A DNA stretch of 64,000 nt from Kamptonema formosum PCC 10802 (GCF_000332335.1 NZ_KB235948.1:5324472-5388471); one strand, 5' to 3'; shown: positions 46,360 to 56,800, counted from the stretch's first letter. Notes: a model not told the origin generated them from the sequence alone. Numbers and translations are program-made.

Positions 46360-47136
46360 CTAAGGCATTCGCTTAAAAGCTTTGGCCGCAGACCGTTTCT
46401 TCGCGACAGGTACAGACAGGGGTGGAGCGCCTTGAGGGAGCTGTTGGCTAGTGTCCACTGCCTGCAGGCCATTGAGGATTGCGTCTCTGACCAGCGGTTC
46501 GGACTCCCGACCGAGCATCAGGCGGAAGCACTCGAGGGTAGCGTTCAGGTCAGTCCGGTCCAGCCGGTGGCTGGCGGCTAGACCTGTTAGCTGGCGCACC
46601 GCAATCAGACGCTTGAGGGGATCGGCATCAGTCAGGTCCGTCACCAAAGCGTTGAACGAAGCTTCATCCCTACTGGCTTGACCCGAGATAATGTGCGCTG
46701 CCAGCAGGACTAAGATTGCCATCGTGCCCAAACCTTGCAGGATCGCACCGGCAGCAATCCAGTGGTTTTCTGAGTGTTCCCAAATGGTTTCAGCCATGTA
46801 AGTGCTGAGGATGGCCACAGAGCCGGTGCCGGCTGCAGTGGCTAAATGGGAGTTCGCGCCCCGGAAAAACTGGCGCAGCTCTGACTGGATAGCGTTCCAG
46901 TTCCAGAGCAGCGCGTAAACCCCCAACATCACCAGCACCCCGGTGCCGGTGGCCACAAGCAGCTTCCAGTTCCAGAGCAACAGGGCCGCGAGCGCCGTCA
47001 GGCCCAAAAGCCAGCCTCCCGGGCCCCGGAAGCGGTGCCGCGAAAGCTTCTGAAAAGCTGCCATTTTAAATTCTGGAAGCGATTTTTCCTGAATCACATT
47101 AATAAGTTGCTGCCAGCGAGATAACGCCTGTGCCAC
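46360..47136 (-). CDS. Membrane protein with helical (HEAT/ARM-like) C-terminus, unknown function
   Basis: 258 residues. Two hydrophobic stretches lie at ~38-80 (LLGLTALAALLLW and GTGVLVMLGVYALLW) and two more at ~95-150 (GSVAILSTYMAETIW, MAILVLLAAHIISG). The C-terminal third (~155-235: DPLKRLIAVRQLTGLAASH, EPLVRDAILNGLQAVD) looks like HEAT/armadillo helices. No enzymatic motif. Proteins of this layout occur in cyanobacteria as uncharacterised armadillo-type membrane proteins. Same strand as the RodZ-like and FecR-domain genes, but widely spaced from them. Confidence 0.65.
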   Translation of the reverse strand: MAQALSRWQQLINVIQEKSLPEFKMAAFQKLSRHRFRGPGGWLLGLTALAALLLWNWKLLVATGTGVLVMLGVYALLWNWNAIQSELRQFFRGANSHLATAAGTGSVAILSTYMAETIWEHSENHWIAAGAILQGLGTMAILVLLAAHIISGQASRDEASFNALVTDLTDADPLKRLIAVRQLTGLAASHRLDRTDLNATLECFRLMLGRESEPLVRDAILNGLQAVDTSQQLPQGAPPLSVPVAKKRSAAKAFKRMP

Positions 47137-47575
47137 GTTAGCTTACCTGTTTACTGCCAAAAAGAAAAGGAAGAGCGCTTTAAGGCTGCTGGGGGCGTCG
47201 GGAGGGGCTAGGGGCCAGAGGCTCGTCTGAGAATTTTTCCCCCGCTCAGCAGGGGCGGTTTCACGCTTGAATGTCTGTGGGTTGGGGAGGATATTTCTCA
47301 ACCCGCCCCAGAAGCAGCAGCCCCAGCCAGTCCAGTGCCTTTTCAGACTGACCGCTCTCAAGCTATTTTCGGTTGAGTCAGACCGCAGACGGGCGGTTCT
47401 GGCCGCACAAAATCGGCGGATTGTCTCTAGCTATCTTACGATAGCTGCAGCCGGCGCGCACCTGGGCAACTTTCCCCACCGCTCTGGGAGACGGGGGCTG
47501 AGCAGCCCACCGGCGCTGGCCCGGGGCCATCTTCCAGGCCCGCACGCCGCACCCCTGGTGCCGGTGCCCCCAGCA
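47137..47575. other. Intergenic, nothing recognised
   Basis: GC-rich, with no conserved coding motif or repeat-family member. Confidence 0.5.
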
Positions 47576-48154
47576 CTAGGTCACGAAGCTCAAGTCGCCC
47601 ACCGTCAGGTGGCCATCAAAAGTCAAGAACGTCACCCGGCAGATATTCTTGGCCCTCACACTCAATTGAGCGTTGGGGGGAATCGGAGAATCCGAACCGG
47701 CCAGATTGGGGCCAGGGATTTCAGCACTGGCCGCTGGCTGGCTGTCGCCCTCGTAGGCCACCAAAACCGCCCGCCGGGAACTGGTGACAAAGCCGCTGAC
47801 AGAGCGAACCGGCTGGCTGAAGGTCACTTCCAAAAAGCCACTTTTGGGCGCTCCGATGAGCACAGTGGTGCCAGAGTGGGGAGGGAAAGCTGGGTTTGAG
47901 GGATTAATGGCCACTGCATTGTTGAAGGTCACGCCCCACTTTTCAAACTGGCGGTCTACGACTTCAAAACATTTCAAATCCTCCAAATCCAACCGCACGC
48001 ACGCAGGCGCAGCAAGCAGTAAGCGAGCGTCTTTTGCCCTCCGCTCCCGACAGGGAGACGCCACTATTTCCGGCGGCTCGCGCCACTCAATCTCAGGTTC
48101 AGGGGGTTCGAGCTTTTTGAAGCCGTTACCTTGAACACAGCACTGTTCTGCCAT
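47576..48154 (-). CDS. Hypothetical protein with beta-sandwich-like domain
   Basis: 192 residues. The C-terminal 120 residues (VTFNNAVAINPSNPAFPPHSG, GFLEVTFSQPVRSVSGFVTSS, ISRVTF-like strands, LTVGDLSFVT) look like an all-beta domain of the kind found in cyanobacterial PEP-CTERM or lectin-like proteins. There is no signal peptide or sorting motif. The function is unknown. Confidence 0.65.
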   Translation of the reverse strand: MAEQCCVQGNGFKKLEPPEPEIEWREPPEIVASPCRERRAKDARLLLAAPACVRLDLEDLKCFEVVDRQFEKWGVTFNNAVAINPSNPAFPPHSGTTVLIGAPKSGFLEVTFSQPVRSVSGFVTSSRRAVLVAYEGDSQPAASAEIPGPNLAGSDSPIPPNAQLSVRAKNICRVTFLTFDGHLTVGDLSFVT

Positions 48155-49097
48155 AGCTCCTCTTCACACAGTTTCCCGTTCTGCTACATAGCCCATCAGG
48201 CGATACATGGAGGCAATAATTTTGGATTTTAAGGCTGGCTTTTGCTCCTCTAAATTTAGACAATCTAAACTTCTAGCAGCAGTCATATTGGTTAGGACAC
48301 GCTATGGCCCAATATGACTGCTGCTATATCAGAGGTTAGGGGCGGGTTTATCGGTGTTGTAGCTGTCTGGCACAGGTTGTGGGTGAACCCGCCCCTACAT
48401 CATGTTAAACCCCTTGTCCTAACCTAAGTGCCTACTGCTATACCAGCCTGCGCTCCAACCGGACGATATAGTGATAGCTTATAATACCAAATTTAGATAG
48501 ATATTATTTTGGGCTGTGGCTGAAAAGGCTTTACTTCCGCATTTTTCAATCCAAAATCCCAAATGCAAAATCCAAAATTGGTATCAGAGGACAGCCATCA
48601 CAAAACTTCCAGCCCCTGCTGCTCCCACCACCTCACTCCCAGCGCAGCCCCCTGTGATTAAAGGGTGTCGCCCCTCACCCCTCTATTCTCTCCCATTTCC
48701 AGAAATTTGGCTGGCTGTCCCTGAACCCTGACACCTCTCCCCCCAATCCCTAACCCCTGGCGCAGGGCATTCCAAGGCCCTGCCAGAGCGCCGGAAAGCC
48801 CAGAAATCACGGGCTGCTCCGGGTTGGGCCCAGCCGGGACAGGAGGGGGCGCGGCCTGGTTTTTATCAAATCTTTATACAATGAAATTAAAGTTTACGAT
48901 ATCTTTAGATTCTGGAGGGGGCACCGGCCCGGGAGGGAGCAGGATGGGAGCGGGGCGTCAGTGCTGGCTGCTGAAAGGCTTTCAAGGGCTGCGTGCGGGC
49001 GCGGCGCAAGGGCGGTGTGCCGGCGGTTGCAGGATGAAAAGCCAATCTAAAATTTAAACTCTAAAATCGTGTCTAGCCCTATCAATGAGGTTGGTTC
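48155..49097. other. Repeat-rich intergenic region
   Basis: No gene recognised. 48272-48328 is a perfect-arm hairpin (TAGCAGCAGTCATATTGG / CCAATATGACTGCTGCTA), half of the MITE. 48336-48398 is the GGGGCGGGTTTA/TGAACCCGCCCC inverted repeat. 48403-48441 is another MITE end. 48549-48580 is an ATCCAAA heptamer run. Together they look like nested insertions. Confidence 0.7.
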
Positions 49098-50006
49098 ATG
49101 TTTCTCCCACCAGGTTTTGAGCAGCAATCCACTGTCACCGCTCTCGGCAGAATGGTGTACTACACCGCCGTTGGGGAACCGTGGCTAACCCCGACAGATG
49201 CCGGGAATGACAGTTTTGACACATTAATTTTTCTCCACGGTTTCGGTGGGGGGTCGTCTGCCTACGAGTGGTCGAAAGTCTACCCAGCGTTTGCAGCAGA
49301 ATACCGAATTCTAGCACCAGATTTAATCGGTTGGGGGCGCTCCGAGCATCCGGCGCGGAATTACCAGATTGAGGACTATATCAGCACGATTGTCGAATTC
49401 ATTGAGAAGACTTGCGACCGGCCCGTCACGGCCATCGCCTCTTCCCTGACGGGTGCCCTCACCATCCGCGCTGCCATACAGCGCCCTGATTTATTCAAAT
49501 CCCTGATTTTGACATCCCCCGCCGGCCTGTCCGACTTTGGGGAAAATTACAGGAACAGCTTCTTTGCCCAGCTAGCCGGCACCCCCCTGCTAGACCGGCT
49601 CATTTACAGTGCCGGTGTTGCCACCGAGGGAGGTATCCGAAGCTTCCTGGAAAACCGGCAATTCGCTCGCCCCGACCGAGTGTGCCAAGAAATTGCAGAT
49701 GCCTACCTGGAATCCGCTTTGCAGCCCAATGCCGAATATGCCGCCCTCTCATTTGTGCGCGGCGACTTGTGTTTTGACCTGTCGCTGTATATCACCCAGC
49801 TGAGCGTGCCAACAGCGATCATTTGGGGACAGCAGTCAGAATTCACCGGTCCTGAGATTGGCCGGCGTTTGGCTGCCCTCAACCCCCAGGCAATCCGGCA
49901 CTTTCAACAGCTCGAGGATGTGGGGCTGACGCCGCAGCTGGAACTTCCCGCTGTCACTGCCGGACTGGTGCGGCGATTTTTAAGGCTGCTCTCATCCGAA
50001 ACCTGA
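49098..50006 (+). CDS. Alpha/beta hydrolase
   Basis: 302 residues with the classic order: oxyanion loop HGFGGG (47-52), LAPDLIGWGRSEHP, nucleophile elbow ASSLTG (probably S116), and a possible acid in WGQQSEFTG. The usual final histidine is not evident (EDVGLTPQLELP). This is a cyanobacterium-specific branch of the family with unknown substrate; it may act on lipids or pigment esters. The last 103 bases overlap a convergent gene. Start ATG at 49098. Confidence 0.85.
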   Translation: MFLPPGFEQQSTVTALGRMVYYTAVGEPWLTPTDAGNDSFDTLIFLHGFGGGSSAYEWSKVYPAFAAEYRILAPDLIGWGRSEHPARNYQIEDYISTIVEFIEKTCDRPVTAIASSLTGALTIRAAIQRPDLFKSLILTSPAGLSDFGENYRNSFFAQLAGTPLLDRLIYSAGVATEGGIRSFLENRQFARPDRVCQEIADAYLESALQPNAEYAALSFVRGDLCFDLSLYITQLSVPTAIIWGQQSEFTGPEIGRRLAALNPQAIRHFQQLEDVGLTPQLELPAVTAGLVRRFLRLLSSET

Positions 50007-50458
50007 GCCGGCTGGCGCACCATCCCCACCGTTTTGGGCAAAACTGCAGCCAGCAGGGCCACAACGTCATCAGGCACCCCGGCGGCAGTTTCAGCGTCAA
50101 AATACTGCTCAAACAGCGTCAGAATCGCCGCAGCTCGCCACATGGGCACCGCATGCTGAATCGCCTTCTGGGTGAGGTCAATCCATTTTTGCCTGGTGGC
50201 ATAAGCCTGCTGGCGGTCTTCGCGGGACTCGGGATGAACCAAGACCGCATCGCCCAGCGGAATCACCCGCACGCAAGTCAGGTCGAACAAACCGCCGACG
50301 GCTGACCCCGCACCGGCAAACTCCGCATGGTGGCGCTTGCAGATAACCAGACCGCCCAGGCGCTCCGGAGCGAGCGCCAGCAGCTGGCCACTCTTAAGCT
50401 GTGACACGATCTGAGTTGAATGAGTGGCGACTTGAGGGAGGAAGAGTTTATCTGCCAT
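49904..50458 (-). CDS. Conserved-looking hypothetical protein with displaced C-terminus
   Basis: 184 residues beginning MADKLFLPQVATHSTQIVSQ. Residues 25-150 (LALAPERLGGLVICKRHHAEF, VRVIPLGDAVLVHPESREDRQQ, AVLPKTVGMVRQ) look like a real cytoplasmic protein. The last ~35 residues (Ser/Pro/Thr-rich) are encoded by the antisense of the hydrolase 3' end, so the original stop seems to have been lost. Function unknown. Confidence 0.6.
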   Translation of the reverse strand: MADKLFLPQVATHSTQIVSQLKSGQLLALAPERLGGLVICKRHHAEFAGAGSAVGGLFDLTCVRVIPLGDAVLVHPESREDRQQAYATRQKWIDLTQKAIQHAVPMWRAAAILTLFEQYFDAETAAGVPDDVVALLAAVLPKTVGMVRQPAQVSDESSLKNRRTSPAVTAGSSSCGVSPTSSSC

Positions 50459-50821
50459 AACAACCTACAGAACCCGCTATTCTCATTGTGATGATATGTT
50501 TTCTGAATATACAGCGATCGCCGGCATAGAGGGGGTGTGACCCTATCTGTTATGCTTAGTGATCGAAATCATACACAAACAGGGATAAAAAACTGCCCGC
50601 CAAGTGACCGCCGTCACCATATACCCCCAGAGAGCGCAGAATGATTGTCTGGGGTCTGTCCCGCAGTAGGGTGCATTTATTAATATCTTCCCCGGGAAGT
50701 CAGGATCTCCGTTCCCCCGCGCCCACACAATGCCCGCCCAGCGGGTTGGCGTCGGGCGGGCACAGGAGGAGAGGGCAATTTTGGGAGCGGGTTTATCAAC
50801 ATGTGACTCGGGGAGTGAGAA

Positions 50822-50983
50822 TATAGCAGTAGGCACTTAGGTTCGTACATTTCGGCCTCTTTTGCACCCCCGCACTCCGGCTCCTATTGTCCTAACCCAT
50901 ATTACTACTGGGATATAGACGTAGGGCAGGCGTCCCGCCCCCCCTGAAGGTCTAATATTTTAACCCAAGTGAATACTGCTATA
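50822..50983 (-). mobile_element. MITE-like element (~162 bp), copy 5
   Basis: TATAGCAGTAGGCACTTAGG ... CAAGTGAATACTGCTATA with the inner GACGTAGGGCAGGCGTCCC block. The surrounding 50459-51229 contains no gene. Confidence 0.85.
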
Positions 50984-51229
50984 TCTGTTTCCTCGCCCCT
51001 ACTTGTCTCCAGCAATGAACCAGCGCCGCCCGATCTAGGGGCAGCAAAGCGGCGAGCAGACGCTCCGATTTACTCTGATTAAGAAAGACGCGCTGAGGGC
51101 TGTAAAGTCCGGCTGACTGACGGGAGTGGCTATAAAACTGGGAAAAATTAAAAACTGTCTTTAATTGTTAATTTTACGGTTAATCACGAATCCTAAACTA
51201 TAAAATCGAATCTAAACGCGATATGACCC

Positions 51230-54037
51230 ATGTACGCCCCAGAAAATCCAGACATCTTCCAGCTGTTTTTGCAACACACCCCTACTGCCGTGGCGATGGT
51301 AGATAGGGAGATGCGCTACCTGCTGGCGTCTCGCCGGTGGCTGGCGGATTGCGGCTCAGATGGCCAAGACATCGCCGGTCGCTGTCTCTACGAGGTGTGT
51401 CCCCAGTTTCACGAAACGCGGATCTCTGTGGGGGGGGAGAGTAAAGAAAGCCCGCTCCTAGGGAGCAGCTGCCCTAACGGCTGCGCCGGTGCTCAGCGCT
51501 GGCGGGAAATTGGCCAGCGCTGTCTGGCAGGGGCGGTGGAGCGATGGGAAGAAGAGGGTTTGGCTTCCCCAGATGGCCCCACCGTCACGCTGAAGTGGGA
51601 GATCCGTCCGTGGGTGGGGCCGGCGGGGGAAATCGGTGGCCTGATTTTGTTCTTCTCGACCGGCGAGCCGGTGCCGGCGCAAACGCCCCCTTCCAACGCC
51701 GCAACCCAGCCTGATTTCTCCCGCAGCGCACCCGAGAGCCGGCTTTGGCGGCACAGCCAAGTCGTGCAGGAACTGGCAAGGCGCAAGACTTTGACTGCAG
51801 GCGACCTGAAGGCGTGCTTGAGAGAAATGACCTCGGCTTTGGCCCACGCCCTGGACGCCCGCTCTGCCGGTGTGTGGCTCTACAGCACGCCGCGCGAAAT
51901 GACCTGCCTTGACCTTTACGAACGCTGCCCGAGAAATGAAAGTGCCGACCGGCACACGGATGGGGATCTCCCGGCTGCCGGCACAACTCGCCGGCTGGAT
52001 GTCCCGATTCGCTTGGGTGGCGAAACCGTGGGGGTTCTGCGCTGCGAACAGGCGGAAGAATCGCCCCCCTGGGGGGTGGGGGAAGAAAATTTTGCCGCGT
52101 CGGTCGGGGATTCGGTGGCCTTGGCGCTGCGAGCGGGCCACTGGGCCCGCTGCGAAGCCAGATATGGCGCGCTGTTAAATGCGCTCCCGGATGCCATCTT
52201 CTGGCTCGACGGAGAGGGCTCCCGCCTCGATAGCCAACCGGCACGGGACTTCGACCTGTGGGAATTCAGCACAGACGCCCCCCTCCGCCGCTGTCAGTGT
52301 GATGGCCTTTCCGCACCGGATATGTGGCCCGCTCCGGTGCGAGAGCAGGTGGCGCTGGCGGTGGAGCGAGCCCGGGAAACGGGCCAAACCCAAATCTGCC
52401 GTTTCCAGCTGCCACAGAAAAGCTCCCCCGATACCGCCAAGCTGCGCGGGGAACTCTCGACGGCGAGAGCGAGGGAGAATGCTCAACGGAACGCTCAACT
52501 CCCACTGAACTCTCTGGAAAACTCCCTTTTCCCGAACACCCCCGCACTCGGCACTTACTGTGAGGCTCGGATTGCCGTCAGCTCAGACAGTGAGGTCTTG
52601 GCCCTCGTGCGCGACATCACCGACTGCGTGCGGGTGGGAAACACCTGTCGCAAGGGTGACGGGGGAGGGATTCTGGATGAATCCAACTCTCTCCTTTTTC
52701 CCTTGGAGCCGGTGGAGAATTCTTGCTCCCCCGCACCGGCGTGCCTGAGAAATGGCAGCGAGCCGGTGCGGCTATTGCCTGAGTGCCAGCAGATATGGGA
52801 GCAGCACAATCTGCTGCAGTTTTCCATCGACCGGGCTGCTGATGCTGTCTTTTGGGTGACGCCCGAGGCGCAGTTTTTTTATGTCAACGATCAAGCTTGT
52901 CTGTCTCTGGGCTACTCCCGCGAAGAACTTCTTTCGATGACACTGCAGGATATCAATCCAGATTTTCCTGCTGAGGTTTGGCCTGATTACTGGGATGAAA
53001 TCAAGCAATTCGGCTCCTTCACGATTGAATCCCGCCACCAGACTAAGGAGGGTTCTATCTTCCCGGTGGAAATTACTGTCAATTATTTGGAATTCAACGG
53101 CAAGGAGTACAATTGCATTTTCGCTCGCGACATCACCGAGCGCGTGCGGGCTGTGGCAGAGCTGTATCAGGCTAAGGCTGTCGCTGAGGCTGCCAACCGT
53201 GCGAAAAGCTCGTTTCTGGCAAATATGAGTCACGAGCTGCGCACGCCGCTCAATGCTATTATTGGCTACAGCGAGCTGCTGCAAGAGGACGCTGAGGATC
53301 TCGGTTTGGGAGATGGAGATTTTATCGAGGATCTCAAGTCAATCAATTCTGCCGGCAAGCATCTGTTGGGACTGATTAGCGACATCCTCGACTTCTCGAA
53401 GATTGAAGCAGGTAAGATGACGCTGTGTCTGGAAACTTTCGACATTGCCACTGTCATCGCTCAAGTGCAGACTACTATTCAGCCACTGGTTGAGAAGAAT
53501 GGCAATAAGTTGGCTGTCACTGTCTCCCTCAATCTGGGCACTATGCACGCCGATCTGACTAAGCTGCGCCAGGTTCTGTTCAACTTGCTGGGCAACGCCG
53601 CCAAGTTCACTGAAGGGGGGACGATTTCCCTGGCGGTGAGCGGGGTGGAGGGGGATATGGGCCGAGAGGGAGAGGCGGAGAATGACTGTTATTTCCCTCC
53701 CTTAGCCCCTCACTCCCTCTCCCCCTGTGAATCTCCCCTCTCCAATTCCCCCGCTCCTTGGATCGTCTTCCGCGTCTCCGACACCGGCATCGGCATGACA
53801 AAAGAGCAGATTTTCGGCATCTTCGAGTCCTTCACCCAGGCGGACGCCTCCACAACCCGCAAGTACGGCGGCACCGGCTTGGGATTGGCCATCAGCCGCC
53901 GGTTCTGTCAGATGATGGGCGGCGATATCACTGTCGAGAGTGAGTTGGGCCTTGGCTCTACTTTTACTGTCTGTCTTCCCGCTCAGGTGATCTGCCGCTC
54001 AGAAGAGCCGGTGTCCTGGGAGAGGGCTGAAGGATAA
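51230..54037 (+). CDS. PAS/GAF sensor histidine kinase
   Basis: 935 residues. PAS-like sensor domain ~10-145, GAF ~190-302, a degenerate PAS-like region ~308-470 broken by a low-complexity insert (~400-440), PAS/PAC ~525-640, HisKA with [10 protein letters not shown] (H668), and HATPase with [16 protein letters not shown] and [10 protein letters not shown] ~40-residue Pro/Ser/Glu-rich insert (805-843) lies inside the ATPase domain, before the G1 box. No membrane segment and no receiver, so it is probably cytoplasmic with a separate response regulator. No regulator gene is adjacent. Short start context: ATG at 51230 after an A/T-rich leader. Confidence 0.85.
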   Translation: MYAPENPDIFQLFLQHTPTAVAMVDREMRYLLASRRWLADCGSDGQDIAGRCLYEVCPQFHETRISVGGESKESPLLGSSCPNGCAGAQRWREIGQRCLAGAVERWEEEGLASPDGPTVTLKWEIRPWVGPAGEIGGLILFFSTGEPVPAQTPPSNAATQPDFSRSAPESRLWRHSQVVQELARRKTLTAGDLKACLREMTSALAHALDARSAGVWLYSTPREMTCLDLYERCPRNESADRHTDGDLPAAGTTRRLDVPIRLGGETVGVLRCEQAEESPPWGVGEENFAASVGDSVALALRAGHWARCEARYGALLNALPDAIFWLDGEGSRLDSQPARDFDLWEFSTDAPLRRCQCDGLSAPDMWPAPVREQVALAVERARETGQTQICRFQLPQKSSPDTAKLRGELSTARARENAQRNAQLPLNSLENSLFPNTPALGTYCEARIAVSSDSEVLALVRDITDCVRVGNTCRKGDGGGILDESNSLLFPLEPVENSCSPAPACLRNGSEPVRLLPECQQIWEQHNLLQFSIDRAADAVFWVTPEAQFFYVNDQACLSLGYSREELLSMTLQDINPDFPAEVWPDYWDEIKQFGSFTIESRHQTKEGSIFPVEITVNYLEFNGKEYNCIFARDITERVRAVAELYQAKAVAEAANRAKSSFLANMSHELRTPLNAIIGYSELLQEDAEDLGLGDGDFIEDLKSINSAGKHLLGLISDILDFSKIEAGKMTLCLETFDIATVIAQVQTTIQPLVEKNGNKLAVTVSLNLGTMHADLTKLRQVLFNLLGNAAKFTEGGTISLAVSGVEGDMGREGEAENDCYFPPLAPHSLSPCESPLSNSPAPWIVFRVSDTGIGMTKEQIFGIFESFTQADASTTRKYGGTGLGLAISRRFCQMMGGDITVESELGLGSTFTVCLPAQVICRSEEPVSWERAEG

Positions 54038-54669
54038 AGTCTCCATCCGGTGGCTGCGGCATGCCGGTGAACCGCTCTTCGCCCGTTTTGCTTTTGCAGC
54101 AATTAATAATTTTTTATCCGTTTGATTAATAGGAATCAGCGGGGGAAGGGTGCATCTCATTTTGGTCATCCCCTCACTCCCTTTCCCGCCTGCAAGGAGA
54201 TTTTGAATAATAAACCGCCCCCATGAAGGGACGCCAAGAAGGAAGAAGGAATTAAGCTGTTAGGCTTTTAACCTGCTTTTCCCTTGAAAGGAGGCAGAAC
54301 CTCCAGAGGTCGATTCCAGGCTCTGCCTGGAAGCGAGAGAATATAAATAAATAGCGTAAATTAAATGCAATTGCTTTGCGGATATAAGGCGTAGGACAGG
54401 CGTCTCGCCTGTCCCAGTGTCCTAATCTAAGTGGCTACAGCTATATATCAAGCCGCCAAGCGAGAAATTTTTGATGAGTCCCTCTGAGGGATTGAAACAG
54501 TCCGGGTGCGGGGACTGAAAAATCCGTACCAGCCGGTTGGGGTTTTCTGCCCTATCCGCCCAGAAAGCGCTCAGTACAATAGAAGCAACGATAAGCGACA
54601 GCAAGTGGGTGCGAGGTTGAGTGGATGGATTGCACTCCCTCACCCGAAGCTGTTAAAGGAGAGCTGGTG
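54038..54669. other. Intergenic with repeats
   Basis: Contains a REPIN pair (54291-54338: GAGGCAGAACCTC, ATTCCAGGCTCTGCCTGGAA), the palindrome GGACAGGCGTCTCGCCTGTCC (54393-54413) and a MITE end (54411-54445). No gene recognised. Confidence 0.65.
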
Positions 54670-55548
54670 ATGAACCAATTCAAAACTGTTGCCCTGTTAA
54701 GTCTGCTGAGCGCCCTTTTGATCTCAATTAGCTACTGGCTAATCGGCGGGACGACCGGCGCGATGGTTGGGATTGCCCTGGCGGCTGTGACAAACCTGGG
54801 CTCTTGGTATTTTTCCGACAAGATTGCCCTGGCGGCTTACGGTGCTGTGCCGGTGAGTCCCGAGGGAGCGCCCGATTTGTACAGGATGGTGGAGGGGCTT
54901 AGCCAGCGTGCCGGCATGCCGGTGCCGGATGTCTATATTATTCCCAGTCCAGCTGCCAATGCCTTTGCCACCGGTCGCGATCCCGAACATGCGGCTGTGG
55001 CAGTCACAGAAGGGATTTTAAACATCCTGCCTGAGGATGAGCTCGAAGCCGTGATCGCCCACGAACTCAGCCACATTATAAACCGCGACACCCTGACCCA
55101 AGCGGTAGCCGCCACAGTCGCCGGTGCGATTTCCTTCTTGGCGCAGATGGCCAGTTACGGGATGTGGTTCACCGGCGGCTCGCGGGACGACCGAGAGGGG
55201 CCAAATCCCCTGGCGCTGCTGCTGAGCGCCATCCTAGCGCCGGTAGCCGCCACAGTGATTCAGCTGGCCATTTCTCGGACGCGGGAGTTTGCAGCCGATG
55301 CCGGTGCTGCTAAACTGACCGGCAACCCCCGCGCTTTGGCTCGCGCCCTCCAGCGCTTAGAAAACAGTTCCAGGCAGATGCCCATCGAGGGCAACCCCGC
55401 CTTTGAGCCGCTGCTGATTGTGAATGGGTTTTCGGGCCGGCAGTTTCTGGCCAGTTTGTTTTCCACCCACCCCTCCACCGAGAACCGGATTCAGGAGTTG
55501 CTCAAGCTAGAGCAAAAACTGCCTGCCGCTTCTTTCGGGAGGTTCTAG
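54670..55548 (+). CDS. htpX: HtpX-like M48 membrane metalloprotease
   Basis: 292 residues from the ATG at 54670, with AAAGGAGAG upstream; the frame opens 15 codons earlier, but that part is not HtpX-like. Zinc site HELSH (131-135) with the third ligand in TREFAADAGA (E206). Membrane helices at ~8-26, ~30-46, ~145-165 and ~180-200. HtpX degrades damaged inner-membrane proteins, with its active site on the cytoplasmic side. The length matches the family. Monocistronic. Confidence 0.93.
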   Translation: MNQFKTVALLSLLSALLISISYWLIGGTTGAMVGIALAAVTNLGSWYFSDKIALAAYGAVPVSPEGAPDLYRMVEGLSQRAGMPVPDVYIIPSPAANAFATGRDPEHAAVAVTEGILNILPEDELEAVIAHELSHIINRDTLTQAVAATVAGAISFLAQMASYGMWFTGGSRDDREGPNPLALLLSAILAPVAATVIQLAISRTREFAADAGAAKLTGNPRALARALQRLENSSRQMPIEGNPAFEPLLIVNGFSGRQFLASLFSTHPSTENRIQELLKLEQKLPAASFGRF

Positions 55549-55569
55549 AGTGCCGGTCAGGGCAATCGC

Positions 55570-55602
55570 AGAAACCGGGTTTCTCTGGAAAACCCGGTTT
55601 CT
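55570..55602. repeat. AGAAACCGGGTTTCTC palindrome
   Basis: Copy of the dispersed palindrome with arms reversed (AGAAACCGGGTTTCT / AAAACCCGGTTTCTT), just after htpX. Confidence 0.85.
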
Positions 55603-55744
55603 TAACCCCGCCCCCAATCCTTGACCCAAACTCTAAACTGTTAAGTAGAAATTTGTGAGCCATTGGGCACACAAAATCAGTAAACGTGGGGGGCGAGTAA
55701 AGGCGCACCCCAGAAACAGATAACAAAACAAAGGAGAAACGAAG

Positions 55745-56170
55745 ATGGCGTCTGAACCCACTGTGCCCAAAGAGTCCGCAATTGTGGAAGTCAGCCCAGA
55801 GACGAACGCTCTGGTAGAAACTCAGATGGCTGGCGAAAAAGATGAGATCAAACAGGAAACGAAAGAGCTGATTGAGGCGATTAAAAGGCTGGCACAGTCA
55901 GAAATGCAGTCTGCCGGCGAGTTCACCCGCGACGCCTACATCAAGGCTGTGCGGCAAGCCCGGGAAACCATTGAGCGCATTAAACTGATCGATTCCGACC
56001 GGTTTGAAAAGTCTTTCCAGATTCTGGAGTCAGAAACCGAGAAGAACTGGCAGTCTGTGGTGAAAGAAATGGCTGACTTTGGCGACCGGCTGGTGGCTGC
56101 TGCTAAAGCGGCGTGGGAGGTGCTGACTGCTCCTCGCCCGTCGGATTCTGACCGCAAACCGAAGGAATAA
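55745..56170 (+). CDS. Small helical protein of unknown function
   Basis: 141 residues with a strong AAAGGAGAAACGAAG leader. Highly charged and predicted almost wholly helical (LIEAIKRLAQSEMQSAGEF, YIKAVRQARETIERIKLID), with coiled-coil heptads. No membrane segment or signal. Similar small helical proteins occur in many cyanobacteria without known function. A structural or membrane-surface-binding role is possible. Confidence 0.75.
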   Translation: MASEPTVPKESAIVEVSPETNALVETQMAGEKDEIKQETKELIEAIKRLAQSEMQSAGEFTRDAYIKAVRQARETIERIKLIDSDRFEKSFQILESETEKNWQSVVKEMADFGDRLVAAAKAAWEVLTAPRPSDSDRKPKE

Positions 56171-56348
56171 GCATCGGGCATGGCGCATCGGGCATGGCGC
56201 ACCAGACTGCGAGCTTTTGCGTGATGCCCCATCGCCCACTGCCCCAATGCCCATGTCCGCGCCCTAACTGCCTGCTGCCACACCCTCTGTTAGCGAGTGT
56301 CCGCAAGGGCTGAGGGCCTTGTGGGACCCTGAGGTAAGCTGATATTTT

Positions 56349-56800
56349 CTCCGATTAAATGAGATTCGCAAAACCCGCCTCCAGACGGGTTTTGTATATA
56401 TGCTTTCAACCGGATATTAGAAAATGTTGCCTGCCGGCACCCCTTTTTGTGGGGCCCATCCGCTATTCGTGGCCCAATTTCGGGTGCCGGTGGCCGATTT
56501 TCGGCAGGGAATTGCTGCAAATTAGAGCAGTTCCGATTAAATGAAATTTGCAAAACACGCCTTGAGACGGGTTTTGTATATATGCTTTCAACCGGATATT
56601 AGAAAATTTGACCTGCCGGCACCCCCTTCTGTGGGGCCAATCCGCTGTTCGTGGCCCAATTTCGGGAGCCGGTGGCCACTTTTCGGCAGGGAATTGCTGT
56701 AAATGAGATTCTCTCCGATTAAATGAGATTTGCAAAACACGCCTTGAGACAGGTTTTGTATATATGCTTTCAACCGGAGATTAGATAAGTTGCCGTGCGG
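56349..56800 (+). repeat. 182-bp tandem repeat array (2.5 units)
   Basis: TCCGATTAAATGAGATT starts units at 56349, 56531 and 56713. Each unit has a terminator-like hairpin (AAAACCCG...CGGGTTTT in unit 1), the tail TGTATATATGCTTTCAACCGG and a GTGGGGCC...GGCCCAATTTCGGG segment. It lies upstream of aspS; 56171-56348 and 56801-57013 show no gene. Confidence 0.9.

Noticed and set aside
51458..52272. Several 100-230-codon frames antisense to the second histidine kinase
   Set aside because: Shadows of a GC-rich real gene with clear PAS/GAF/HisKA motifs.
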